Assembly (NCBI RefSeq): GCF_000974445.1
Contig: NZ_BBOJ01000002.1
Span: 248,001 to 312,000, forward strand
Source: Lentzea aerocolonigenes
Lineage (GTDB): Bacteria; Actinomycetota; Actinomycetes; Mycobacteriales; Pseudonocardiaceae
DNA: 64,000 bases
Direction of reading: 5' to 3'
Below, in pieces: positions 51,564 through 59,504 of the stretch. Position numbers and translations under genes: made by a program. The stretch's first letter is position 1; every line of letters begins with the position of its first letter. Below the pieces are notes generated by a model. That model did not search any database and was not told the DNA's origin. It saw only the letters and a list, made by a program, of their open reading frames with translations.

Positions 51564-51581
51564 TGACTGACGAGTCAGTTA
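51564..51581. promoter_or_regulatory. 18-bp operator upstream of the acyl-CoA dehydrogenase operon
   Basis: TGACTGACGAGTCAGTTA contains the perfect 14-bp palindrome ACTGACGAGTCAGT and lies 15 bases before the dehydrogenase ATG. It shares 16 of 18 bases with 38583-38600, and both sites read AATAACTGACT in the direction of their genes. Confidence 0.72.
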
Positions 51582-51659
51582 TTCACGATCTACCGGGCAG
51601 CCTAGCTCTGTCAAGACGAATGGGCAGGTACGCGAACGGGTGACTGTTAGCGTCCAGGG

Positions 51660-52148
51660 GTGGAGATCGTCGAAGGTCCGCGAGTCGTGTCCAAGCCGGA
51701 GATCCACTACGTGGGCATCCGGGTGACCACCCCGTTCCGCGGCATGCTCGCCGTCCGCAACACGCTGATGGACGAGCTCTGCACGTGGGGTCCCGGCAGG
51801 CTCTTCCACCGGTTGCACGTGATCGACATGAACGGCCCCATGGACATGGAGGTCGGCCTCGTCGTCCCAGAGCCCCACGAAGGTGACGACCGGGTGCGGC
51901 CCGGTGTCCTGCCAGCGGGCCGCTACGCCTGTCTCACGTACGTCAACCACGCGCGACGGGCGAACAAGCTGCTGCTGGAGTGGACGCGCGACAACGGTCA
52001 CGCGCTCGACCGGCAGGACGGGCCGGGCGGTGACCACTTCGCGTGCCGCTACGAAGCCTTCGTCACCGACCCGCGGGTCGAGCGGATGAAGACGAAGTGG
52101 CAGGTGGAGCTGAACATCCGGCTTGCCGAGTCAGCTGTGAGCCGGTAG
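51660..52148 (+). CDS. GyrI-like effector-binding protein
   Basis: 162 residues with the SHS2-type GyrI-like/BmrR effector-binding layout: I-H-Y-V-G-I-R-V-T-T-P-F at the N-terminus and the G-R-Y-A-C-L-T-Y strand near the middle. There is no DNA-binding domain, so it may bind or sequester a small molecule. The GTG start at 51660 is preceded at 6 bases by TAGCGT (51648-51653), which suggests a leaderless transcript. It is divergent from the acyl-CoA dehydrogenase operon; any link is unproven. Confidence 0.8.
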   Translation: MEIVEGPRVVSKPEIHYVGIRVTTPFRGMLAVRNTLMDELCTWGPGRLFHRLHVIDMNGPMDMEVGLVVPEPHEGDDRVRPGVLPAGRYACLTYVNHARRANKLLLEWTRDNGHALDRQDGPGGDHFACRYEAFVTDPRVERMKTKWQVELNIRLAESAVSR

Positions 52149-52206
52149 CGGCCCGCCGTTCGTCCACGCGTCGCGGCACCGCTCCCGCCGTCACACCGAG
52201 TGAGCG

Positions 52207-52557
52207 TCAGGTGCGCAGCGCGGCGCGGACGATCTCGATGGCCTCGTGCGACGAAAGACCCAGTTCCGCGGACATCGCCGCGTACTGGGCCGCCGCCGCA
52301 CGAACGCGCTCGCGGTTGTTGTCCCCGTTCGCGCTCACCACGGTCCCCGCCCGGCCCCGCGTTTCGACGAGGCCGGCCTCCTCCAGCTCACGGTAGGCGC
52401 GCGCCACCGTGTTGACGGCCAGACCCAGGTCTTTCGCCAGTGCGCGCACGGTAGGCAGTTTGGCGCCCACCGGCAGTTCTCGGTTCGAGATCGCGTGCGC
52501 GTAATGCACCCGCACCTGCTCGTACGGAGGCATGTCCCCGTGGTGGTCGATCTTCAC
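52207..52557 (-). CDS. GntR-family regulator (YtrA type)
   Basis: 116 residues: a GntR winged HTH (P-Y-E-Q-V-R-V-H-Y, then L-P-T-V-R-A-L-A-K-D-L-G and N-T-V-A-R-A-Y-R-E-L-E) and a short C-terminal dimer region of about 35 residues. This fits the small YtrA subfamily, which often controls ABC transporters; none adjoins it here. GTG at 52557 was chosen because the HTH begins about ten residues later; an alternative at 52602 would add a non-conserved leader. The target is unknown. Confidence 0.88.
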   Translation of the reverse strand: MKIDHHGDMPPYEQVRVHYAHAISNRELPVGAKLPTVRALAKDLGLAVNTVARAYRELEEAGLVETRGRAGTVVSANGDNNRERVRAAAAQYAAMSAELGLSSHEAIEIVRAALRT

Positions 52558-52632
52558 TGCGTCCCGTCCTCCCCGACGTGTAACTACCTCTGTATTGACC
52601 AACGGAGGAGTGGGGCGGAGGTTGCGGTCGAA

Positions 52633-52944
52633 TCAGCGGAGGTTGGTCTGGTCCGCACCCATCTGCACGTAGAGCCTGCGCCAGCCCTGGTCGGCCTCGG
52701 TGGCGGCTTTCCCGTCGCAGTAGGGCTTTGCGCCGTTCGTCGTGTAGTAGCGAAGGATGGACAACGAGACGACGGTGTCCCAGTTCCCTTCGTCGAAGTA
52801 CTCCTCCCCCGGTGTCTGGTCCTGGTGTCTCATGCACGCGATGTCACCCTGCTGCTCGTCGTTGAACTGGGCGGTAGCCCCGCTTTGCGACGTGCAGGCG
52901 GTCAACGCGAGTGCCGCGAACACGAACACGATCAGCTTCTTCAT
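52633..52944 (-). CDS. Small putative lipoprotein
   Basis: 103 residues beginning K-K-L-I-V-F-V-F-A-A-L-A-L-T-A-C, a signal peptide with lipobox L-T-A-C and lipidated Cys at about 17. The mature part is acidic and has two further Cys (A-C-M-R-H and P-Y-C-D-G) that may pair. No family is recognised. A short in-frame upstream extension lacks a signal, so the ATG at 52944 with GAGAG upstream was chosen. It follows the NicO gene by 16 bases on the same strand and may be the last gene of that operon. Confidence 0.72.
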   Translation of the reverse strand: MKKLIVFVFAALALTACTSQSGATAQFNDEQQGDIACMRHQDQTPGEEYFDEGNWDTVVSLSILRYYTTNGAKPYCDGKAATEADQGWRRLYVQMGADQTNLR

Positions 52945-52960
52945 CGTTCTCTCTTCTCTG

Positions 52961-54277
52961 CTAACCGGCCAGCGCACGTGTGGCCAGACCGACTCCTACG
53001 AGCATCACCAGCGCCGCCGTGCCCAGCGGCGAGAAGTCCGCGAACCTGCGGAACCGGGCCAGGCGTGGCCCGAAGCGGTCCCGCAGCGAGACCAGGAGCA
53101 GGCCAGCCGCGGTCAGCGTCGCCGCCATGCCCAGGCCGTACGCGAGCACCAGCACCACGCCGAACCACGTGCGGCCCAGCGCGATGGCGCCCAGCAGGAC
53201 GACCAGCGCGGACGGCGACGGCACCAGGCCGCCCGCGACTCCCATTCCGACGAGCCCCGCCCGGCGGTGCCCATGACCATGACCGTGGCCGTGTCCATGA
53301 CCGTGCCCATGACCATGCCCGTGGTCGTGCCGCTTCCGGCCACGGGAACGCACCGCCGAGCGGAGCAGCACTCCTCCGATCACCGCGACCAGCAGACCGC
53401 TCGCCACGCCGAGCCAGCGCAGAACTGACTCGCCGGCGATCACGCTGGACACGCTGAGCAGCAGCCCCAGCACCAAGACTCCCGCCGTGTGGGTGATGGT
53501 GACCGTGGCTCCGACGAGGAGTGCGTCGCGGCGGGTACCCCTCGAACCCGCCAGGTAGGCGGCCATCACGGTCTTGCCGTGGCCGGGCAGCGCGGCATGA
53601 GACGCGCCCAGCACCAGAGACAGCAGGACCGCACCGATTCCGACCACCGGGGTGAGATCACCCACCAGTCCGACGGCCGCCTTCGTGGCTTCTCCCAGTG
53701 CGCCGGGCGGGGCCACGACGGTGCCCTCACCCGGTCGAGCGACGAACCGGACCGCCCGCACGTCGAGCGGCGACGACAGCAGGTCGTCCGGGTAGGTGCG
53801 CAGCTCGTTGCTGACCGACTCCGACGGCGCGCCCGACACCGTCATGTCGACGCCGACGACGGTGATCTCCCGCCAGCCCGGCTTGTCCTTGAGGTAGGAG
53901 TCGCTGAACGTCACCTCGACCTCGCCGCGCACCGGCAGCAGCGCGGTGTACTCGCAGGTCAAACGCATCGTGGGCAGGCCAGCCTCACCGGGCGGTAGCA
54001 CGACGTCGGCGTCGCGCACCTCGAACCGCAGCTCCTGCTCGTCCGCCATGGCGTTCAACGACTTCGAGCGTTCGGCGCACCGCTTGCGGGCGTCGACGAA
54101 GTCCCGGTCCTGCAGGGTGGGGATCTCGGCGCTGTCCACGACGGACCGCAGCTCGATCCGATCGGGGAACACCCGCAGGCCGTCGTAGTGGTTGACGCTG
54201 AGGTTGCTCAGCGGGTGCGCCTGCGCGACGCCGCCCATCAGCAGCATTCCGAACACCACCAGCAAGAACACCCTCAT
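52961..54277 (-). CDS. NicO-family nickel/cobalt transporter with periplasmic N-domain
   Basis: 438 residues. A signal-like helix is followed by a roughly 175-residue extracytoplasmic domain (A-H-P-L-S-N-L-S-V-N-H-Y start), then six or so helices. Metal motifs H-A-A-L-P-G-H-G-K and T-I-T-H-T-A-G are those of NicO/RcnA proteins. A cytoplasmic loop holds about 11 alternating His-Gly units (DNA 53265-53338), a likely metal buffer. The ATG overlaps the TPR gene stop by 4 bases. It probably moves Ni(II) or Co(II), but direction and metal are not certain. Confidence 0.85.
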   Translation of the reverse strand: MRVFLLVVFGMLLMGGVAQAHPLSNLSVNHYDGLRVFPDRIELRSVVDSAEIPTLQDRDFVDARKRCAERSKSLNAMADEQELRFEVRDADVVLPPGEAGLPTMRLTCEYTALLPVRGEVEVTFSDSYLKDKPGWREITVVGVDMTVSGAPSESVSNELRTYPDDLLSSPLDVRAVRFVARPGEGTVVAPPGALGEATKAAVGLVGDLTPVVGIGAVLLSLVLGASHAALPGHGKTVMAAYLAGSRGTRRDALLVGATVTITHTAGVLVLGLLLSVSSVIAGESVLRWLGVASGLLVAVIGGVLLRSAVRSRGRKRHDHGHGHGHGHGHGHGHGHGHRRAGLVGMGVAGGLVPSPSALVVLLGAIALGRTWFGVVLVLAYGLGMAATLTAAGLLLVSLRDRFGPRLARFRRFADFSPLGTAALVMLVGVGLATRALAG

Positions 54278-55299
54278 CGCAGGCTCCCCAGGATCGCCTC
54301 GCGGTGCCGCAGGACCTCCGGGTCCCGCCACCCGAGCGCGACCGCCCTGTCCGAGTACGGCAGCGCTTCCGCGGACCGTTTGTTGACGTGCAGCGCCCAC
54401 GCCAGCGCGTCGGCGGTGAAGACGCTCTGCCGCTTCGCCCACTCCTTCTCCGCGAACCGCAACGCCTCCGCGGGGTCGCCGTGATCGGCGGCGATCAGGG
54501 CGGCGGTGAGGTCGTCACCGCCCAACGCGCGCAACTGCTGCAACGCGAGGTCGTACTGCGCCCGCGCTTCCTGCGGTTTGCCCGCCTTGTCCAGAGCCTT
54601 GCCGTACTTCACGAGGTGCTCCGGCGACGGCGCCTTCGACACCAGTGCGCGGTAGGTCTCCAGAGCGCCGGTCCGACCCTCCAGCTCGTCCAGGTGGAGG
54701 CGGCAGAACTCGGCCTCGTCCGGTGACGTGGCGGACTCCAGTGCCCGCCGCATCGCCTCGCGCGCCTCGTCCAGACGGCCGTGCAGCTCGAAGTGGTAGG
54801 CGGCGCGGGTGAACGACGCGACACCGGGCCGCAGGTCGAGCATGCGTTGCAGGGCAACGGAAGCACCGGCGTCGTCACCGAGTTGCGTCAGTGCGTCGAC
54901 CAGGACGCCCTGGGCCTGCGCCGAGTCCGGCAACGCGGTCACCGCGCGCCGGCCCCAGTCGCGGGCGGTCGTGAAGTCGTGCTTGGCGTTGGCGAGCGCA
55001 CCACGGCCGATGAACGCCTCACCGTTGCTCTCGGGCTTGAGCCGCAACGACTCGGTGAGCGCGCGCTCGGCGCGTGTGTAGTGCTGGGGGTCGAACGTGA
55101 CGCGGGCCAGCTCGACGTGCGTGGCACCGAGCTGGGCCCAGGCCGCGGCGTCCTTCGGGGTCCGGCGGAGCTTGGCCTGCAACGACTCGGCGTTGCGCTG
55201 CAAGGAAGAAGTCTGCGTGGCGGCGGGGGTTGCCGCCTGCGGGGAGGCGCAGGCGGCAACAGCCAGGACGGCTGCCAGCAGCGGAATGGTTTTCCACAT
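54274..55299 (-). CDS. TPR-repeat lipoprotein
   Basis: 341 residues. A signal peptide ends in V-A-A-C, a plausible lipobox, followed by a Thr/Ala-rich linker. The rest is about eight TPR helix pairs (A-W-A-Q-L-G-A-T-H-V-E-L-A, then A-L-T-E-S-L-R-L-K-P). The ATG at 55299 has GAGGG 8 bases upstream. It lies between the DUF4331 and NicO genes with tight spacing, so it probably scaffolds or senses for that system outside the membrane. Biochemical role is unknown. Confidence 0.82.
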   Translation of the reverse strand: MWKTIPLLAAVLAVAACASPQAATPAATQTSSLQRNAESLQAKLRRTPKDAAAWAQLGATHVELARVTFDPQHYTRAERALTESLRLKPESNGEAFIGRGALANAKHDFTTARDWGRRAVTALPDSAQAQGVLVDALTQLGDDAGASVALQRMLDLRPGVASFTRAAYHFELHGRLDEAREAMRRALESATSPDEAEFCRLHLDELEGRTGALETYRALVSKAPSPEHLVKYGKALDKAGKPQEARAQYDLALQQLRALGGDDLTAALIAADHGDPAEALRFAEKEWAKRQSVFTADALAWALHVNKRSAEALPYSDRAVALGWRDPEVLRHREAILGSLR

Positions 55300-55315
55300 G
55301 TCAGGCACCCTCGAC

Positions 55316-56725
55316 TCAGTTGGAGTTGATCGCCCTGTTGCTCGGCAGTCCGACGTACGGGAACTTGTCTCCGAAGCGGACGTTGTTCTTGTCCACCTTG
55401 TCGCCCTTGGCGAGCGCCGGCACGAGCTTGCCGGTCAGCGCCGCGCCCTCCACGGCCTGGATCTCGATGTCGACCACGTCGTCGGCGAGCCTGCGGCCGT
55501 TCGGGAAGCCCTGCAGGTCACCGCCGAGCACGCCGAGCCGGTTCGGTTCCTTCGTGACCGGCGTGGACATGTTGAGCCGCAACATCTCCGACGGCTGGAA
55601 CCTCTTCGGGTCCACGTCGGCGTTGTTCAGCTGCGAGTTGAGATCGGCCTTGATCGGGCCGCCCGCCTTCGTGGTGATCCCGGTCAGGAAGATCTCCACC
55701 AGGTCGGCTCGCGGCGTCTTCGGCGCCGGGATGCCGTAGATCTGCTGGATCAGCCGGGCCAGCTCCGGATCGTTCACCCGGTCCAGCAACGCCTGCACCT
55801 TCGCGTCGTTGACGGGTTCGAGCCCGTTGAACGCGTCCTTGATGGCCGCCGAGGACACCACCTCGTTGACCAGCGGGTTGCCCAGCCTCGACACCTGCAC
55901 GAAGTTGCCCTGCGAGGTCGCCTTGCCGGGGTCGAGCTTGAGAGTGCGCTTCTCGGTGTCGCTCCACACGCCGATCACCGGGTTGCGCTTCGGGTCGCCC
56001 TTCAACGCCAGCATGGTCTTCGGCAGCTGGAGGGCGATGGTGTTGACGTTGTAGCCCATCAACGTGTCCTGGTTGACCTCCTTGAGGTTTCCGCCGTAGA
56101 GGAGGTCGAACACCCGCAGGTCCAGGAAGAACGAGTCCTCCGACGGACCGACGTAGACCTGACCGCCTCCGGGGATCTTCGCGGTCGCCTGGTCCCTGAT
56201 CGCCGCGAAGTTCGGGAACGACGCGGGTCCGGTGTTCGAAGGCGCCGCACGTCCGTTGCGCACCAACGGCGTGGTCTTGTTGCCCTCGACCAGTTCGAGG
56301 TCGTAGTTCTGGCGGAACAACAGGTTGTCGTCGTTGATCGAGGTGACGGGCCCGTTGTTGTAGAGGAAGGTCTTGGTGCCGCGCCGGTCGTCGGTCTTGA
56401 ACGTGAACCGGAAGGTCTTGTCCGGCACCGCGTCGCCGTCGGCGTCGATGTTGAGGTCGTAGCGGGCGTCCGTGGCCCACGGGTAGAAGTTGGGGCCACC
56501 GTTGGGTTCCTGCAACCCGAACCAGTTCGCGACGAGCGTGACGGTGTCAGGTCTGTCGGGACTGGTGAAGGCGTACACGTCGGTGTTGTCGACGGCCGGG
56601 TCCGCCGCGATCAGCGGTGCCTCGCGGTGGCTCGACGCTTGCGCCGCGGGTATCGCCGCCGCCGTCGCGATGACGGCAGCGGCGATCGCACCCCGGCGTA
56701 ATCGCTGTTTGTTGCCAGTTGGCAT
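55316..56725 (-). CDS. Secreted DUF4331 protein
   Basis: 469 residues. An Arg-rich start and hydrophobic segment with cleavage near A-Q-A-S-S precede the DUF4331 domain: S-S-H-R-E-A-P-L-I, then D-N-T-D-V-Y-A-F and the conserved N-W-F-G-L-Q-E-P-N-G-G-P-N-F. The function is not established. It heads the operon with the TPR lipoprotein and the NicO transporter, suggesting a role in metal uptake or export. A 10-bp hairpin covers its ribosome site. Confidence 0.88.
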   Translation of the reverse strand: MPTGNKQRLRRGAIAAAVIATAAAIPAAQASSHREAPLIAADPAVDNTDVYAFTSPDRPDTVTLVANWFGLQEPNGGPNFYPWATDARYDLNIDADGDAVPDKTFRFTFKTDDRRGTKTFLYNNGPVTSINDDNLLFRQNYDLELVEGNKTTPLVRNGRAAPSNTGPASFPNFAAIRDQATAKIPGGGQVYVGPSEDSFFLDLRVFDLLYGGNLKEVNQDTLMGYNVNTIALQLPKTMLALKGDPKRNPVIGVWSDTEKRTLKLDPGKATSQGNFVQVSRLGNPLVNEVVSSAAIKDAFNGLEPVNDAKVQALLDRVNDPELARLIQQIYGIPAPKTPRADLVEIFLTGITTKAGGPIKADLNSQLNNADVDPKRFQPSEMLRLNMSTPVTKEPNRLGVLGGDLQGFPNGRRLADDVVDIEIQAVEGAALTGKLVPALAKGDKVDKNNVRFGDKFPYVGLPSNRAINSN

Positions 56726-56726
56726 T

Positions 56727-56766
56727 GTCCTGCTCCCTTCCAACAGCCAGGGATTCGGAGCAGGAC
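56727..56766 (-). promoter_or_regulatory. Leader hairpin covering the DUF4331 ribosome site
   Basis: GTCCTGCTCC (56727-56736) and GGAGCAGGAC (56757-56766) pair perfectly over 10 bp with a 20-base loop. On the minus strand the second arm contains the GGAGCAGGA ribosome site immediately before the ATG at 56725, so the hairpin would block initiation. It could also act as a terminator for the kam operon ending at 56795. Confidence 0.6.
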
Positions 56767-56794
56767 GCCCACCGGTTCGGTCGAGATTTTCTTG

Positions 56795-57193
56795 TTATTC
56801 GGCGGCTTTCGGCGCGACGACGGTGCCACGAGCGCGCGTTACGACGATCGGCTCAGCGAGCACGTCCGCCGCGGAAGGACCGCGTTCGGGCGCGGAACGG
56901 CACACCACCCGTGCCTCGAACTCGATCTCACGCGACCGCTTCCCGATGCGCACCAGCGTCGCCGTCGCCTCGACGACGTCACCGGCCTGGATCGGCGCCG
57001 CGAACTCGACGGAGCTGTACCCCGCGAACAGCCCTTCGTCGGAGTCCGTGTGGATGAGCAGCTCGGTGGCGACGTCACCGAACATGCCGAGCCCGTAGGC
57101 GCCGTCGACCAGATTGCCTCCGTAGTGCGCGTGCGAGTGCGGCACGTAACGCCGGTGCGTCACGGAAAAACCTTCGACCAAAGCCCCGCTCAC
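56795..57193 (-). CDS. kal: Hotdog-fold 3-aminobutyryl-CoA ammonia-lyase
   Basis: 132 residues with hotdog features: [12 protein letters not shown] at the N-terminus, a central helix, and [16 protein letters not shown]. The family includes Kal, which eliminates ammonia from 3-aminobutyryl-CoA in lysine fermentation. Its GTG/ATG context overlaps the kamE stop by 4 bases, which is what makes kal the best call; by fold alone it could be a thioesterase. Confidence 0.78.
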   Translation of the reverse strand: MSGALVEGFSVTHRRYVPHSHAHYGGNLVDGAYGLGMFGDVATELLIHTDSDEGLFAGYSSVEFAAPIQAGDVVEATATLVRIGKRSREIEFEARVVCRSAPERGPSAADVLAEPIVVTRARGTVVAPKAAE

Positions 57194-57936
57194 GCGGCGA
57201 CCCCCTTCTTCTCCTGCATCGCGTGCACCAGGTAGCTCGCGACCTCACCCGGCGTGGTACCCCGGGAGAAAACCCGATCAACGCCCAGTTCGGCGGCCAT
57301 CAGCGGGTCGAACCGCGGCCCGCCCGCGACCAGCAGCGGGCGCTTGTCCCCCATCGCCTCGCGGAACGCCGCGGACATCTCCTGCGTGTTCAGGATGTGC
57401 GCGTCCCGTTGCGTGACGACCTGGGAGATCAGCACGGCGTCGGCCTTCTCCGCGCGAGCGCTGCGGACCAGTTCGGGGACGGAGACCTGCGCGCCGAGGT
57501 TCACGACCTTGAGCTCGCGGTAGTACTCCAGGCCCTTCTCCCCCGCGAAGCCCTTGATGTTGAGGATCGCGTCGATGCCGACGGTGTGGGCGTCGGTGCC
57601 GATGCAGCCGCCGACGACGACAAGCTTGCGCCGCAACACCTTCTTGAGCGTGGTGTTCACTTCGGACGGTGACAGCAGCGGGTACTCGCGCTCGACGACC
57701 TTGACCTCGTCCAGGTCCACGATGTGCTTGACCGAGCCGTAGACGACGAAGAACGTGAAGTCGTCGCCGATCGGGTTCGAGTGGACCACCATCGCGGGGT
57801 CCATGCCCATCTTGTTCGCGAGCTGCTGCGCCGCGCCGTCCGCCTTGGGGCCGTAGGGGATCGGCAGCGTGAACGACGTCTGGATCATGCCGTCGCCGGT
57901 GGTGTCGCCGTACGGCCTCACGTACCTGCTGCTCAT
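57190..57936 (-). CDS. kamE: Lysine 5,6-aminomutase beta subunit
   Basis: 248 residues. The B12-binding D-x-H-x-x-G motif reads D-A-H-T-V-G at 115-120. Lys128, 11 residues after the motif His, matches the PLP-binding Lys of Clostridium KamE (His133/Lys144). With KamD it moves the amino group of beta-lysine (or D-lysine) using adenosylcobalamin and PLP. The start overlaps the kamD stop by 4 bases. Confidence 0.93.
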   Translation of the reverse strand: MSSRYVRPYGDTTGDGMIQTSFTLPIPYGPKADGAAQQLANKMGMDPAMVVHSNPIGDDFTFFVVYGSVKHIVDLDEVKVVEREYPLLSPSEVNTTLKKVLRRKLVVVGGCIGTDAHTVGIDAILNIKGFAGEKGLEYYRELKVVNLGAQVSVPELVRSARAEKADAVLISQVVTQRDAHILNTQEMSAAFREAMGDKRPLLVAGGPRFDPLMAAELGVDRVFSRGTTPGEVASYLVHAMQEKKGVAA

Positions 57937-59501
57937 GCCTGGGCCTCCAGCATCTCGCTCGCCGGGTTGAAGTACGCCGATGCCTTCTCGATGACTCCGT
58001 CCGCGCCCTTGCCCTTGTCCGCAGGGCGTTTCATGAGGCCGAACGTGCCGTCCGCGATCGCGTTGAGCAGACCGTCGTCGACGATGCGTTCGAGCAGGTC
58101 CACCGCCTCACCGAGCACCTGGTGCGCGCGCTTGACGATGAGCCCGTCCGGCGCGGGCCGGAAGTCCTCCGCGAGGCTGCCCGCCGCGTTGAGCACGTAC
58201 CGGACGTTCTGCAGGGCGAGGTCGCGGTCGGACAGGAACGGCGTCACGACGGCCTCGGTCATCATGCCGACGAGCAGGATGGACTGTCCTGTCAGGACAC
58301 CCGCGAGGTTGAAGAACCCGTCCAGCAGGTAGCCGTTGAAGACGTCGCCGGTCATGTGCTTGGTCGGCGGCATCCACTTGAGCGGCGCGTCCGGGAAGAG
58401 CTCCCTGGCCAGCAGCGCGTGCGCGAGCTCCAGCCGGAACGAGTCGGGCACCTTCGGGTTGATCTCGAACGCGTGCCCGAGGCCCAGCAGGTGGTCGGGC
58501 AGTCCCGCCTCGTGGGCGAAGTGCTCGTTGAGGAGCTGGGAGACCGTGACGGTGTGCGCGGCGTCCACGGCGTCGGCGGTGGTGAGGTAGTTGTCCTCGC
58601 CGGTGTTGATGATGATGCCGGCGCGCGCGTGGACCTGCCGGGAAAAGCGCTGGTCGACGAACGTCCGGATCGGGTTGATGTCGCGGAACAGGATGCCGTA
58701 CATCGAGTCGTTCAGCATCATGTCGAGCCTCTGCAGGCCCGCCAGCACCGCGATCTCCGGCATGCACAGCCCGGACGCGTAGTTGGTCAGCCGCACGTAC
58801 CGGCCGACCTCCTTCGACACGTCGTCGAGCGCCGCCCGCATGATCCGGAAGTTCTCCTGCGTGGCGTACGTGCCGGCGAACCCGTGGTGCGTGGCGCCTT
58901 CCGGCACGTAGTCGAGCAGACTCTGCCCGGTCGACCGGATCACCGCGATGATGTCCGCGCCCGCCCGTGCCGCGTTCTGGGCCTGGACCACGTCCTCGTC
59001 GATGTCGCCGGTCGCGACGATGAGGTAGATCCACGGCCGTTGCGCGGGGTCACCGAGCTTCTGGACCAGCTTGTCGCGCTGGGCCCGGTTGCGGTCAACG
59101 GTCTTGAGCCCCTTGGCGACGGCGCTCGTGGCAGCCTTCTTGGCAGCCGTGAGGTCCTTCTTCTCGGGGATCCTGAACTGGATCTGGCCGGCCGCCGTGG
59201 CCTCCGCGAGCTCCGTGAGCGTGCCGAGGTCGTGCTCCTTGAGCGCGTGGAACGCCGGAAGCACCACCCCGTGCTCCAGCCCGCACTGCTCGCGGACGGT
59301 GTCGATCACGCGGTTGACCCACGGCACGTCACCGGCGCGGTGCGTGGAGTCCGCACCGGTGATGCCGGCCAGACGAAGGGTGGCGCGCTCGACCGCAACG
59401 GTGGTGTGCGCCTTCGCGATGGACACCACCGGTTCGGCCGCCCGCGCGGCGAGTTTCCGCGCGGTGGCGACCACCTTCGGGTCGAGGTCGAGCAACGCCA
59501 T
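57933..59501 (-). CDS. kamD: Lysine 5,6-aminomutase alpha subunit
   Basis: 522 residues, close to the known alpha subunits (about 515). N-Y-A-S-G-L-C-M-P-E-I, R-D-I-N-P-I-R-T-F, and N-T-G-E-D-N-Y-L-T-T-A-D-A are KamD blocks within the TIM barrel that holds substrate and PLP. It lies 3 bases after the amidohydrolase stop, so it is part of the same operon. The predicted step makes 3,5-diaminohexanoate, the substrate of the Kdd encoded at the operon's start. Confidence 0.94.
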   Translation of the reverse strand: MALLDLDPKVVATARKLAARAAEPVVSIAKAHTTVAVERATLRLAGITGADSTHRAGDVPWVNRVIDTVREQCGLEHGVVLPAFHALKEHDLGTLTELAEATAAGQIQFRIPEKKDLTAAKKAATSAVAKGLKTVDRNRAQRDKLVQKLGDPAQRPWIYLIVATGDIDEDVVQAQNAARAGADIIAVIRSTGQSLLDYVPEGATHHGFAGTYATQENFRIMRAALDDVSKEVGRYVRLTNYASGLCMPEIAVLAGLQRLDMMLNDSMYGILFRDINPIRTFVDQRFSRQVHARAGIIINTGEDNYLTTADAVDAAHTVTVSQLLNEHFAHEAGLPDHLLGLGHAFEINPKVPDSFRLELAHALLARELFPDAPLKWMPPTKHMTGDVFNGYLLDGFFNLAGVLTGQSILLVGMMTEAVVTPFLSDRDLALQNVRYVLNAAGSLAEDFRPAPDGLIVKRAHQVLGEAVDLLERIVDDGLLNAIADGTFGLMKRPADKGKGADGVIEKASAYFNPASEMLEAQA

Positions 59502-59504
59502 GAG

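Noticed and set aside
53265..53338. Short tandem repeat, considered as CRISPR or microsatellite
   Set aside because: It is a roughly 6-base His-Gly codon repeat inside the NicO gene, without spacers or palindromic repeats.
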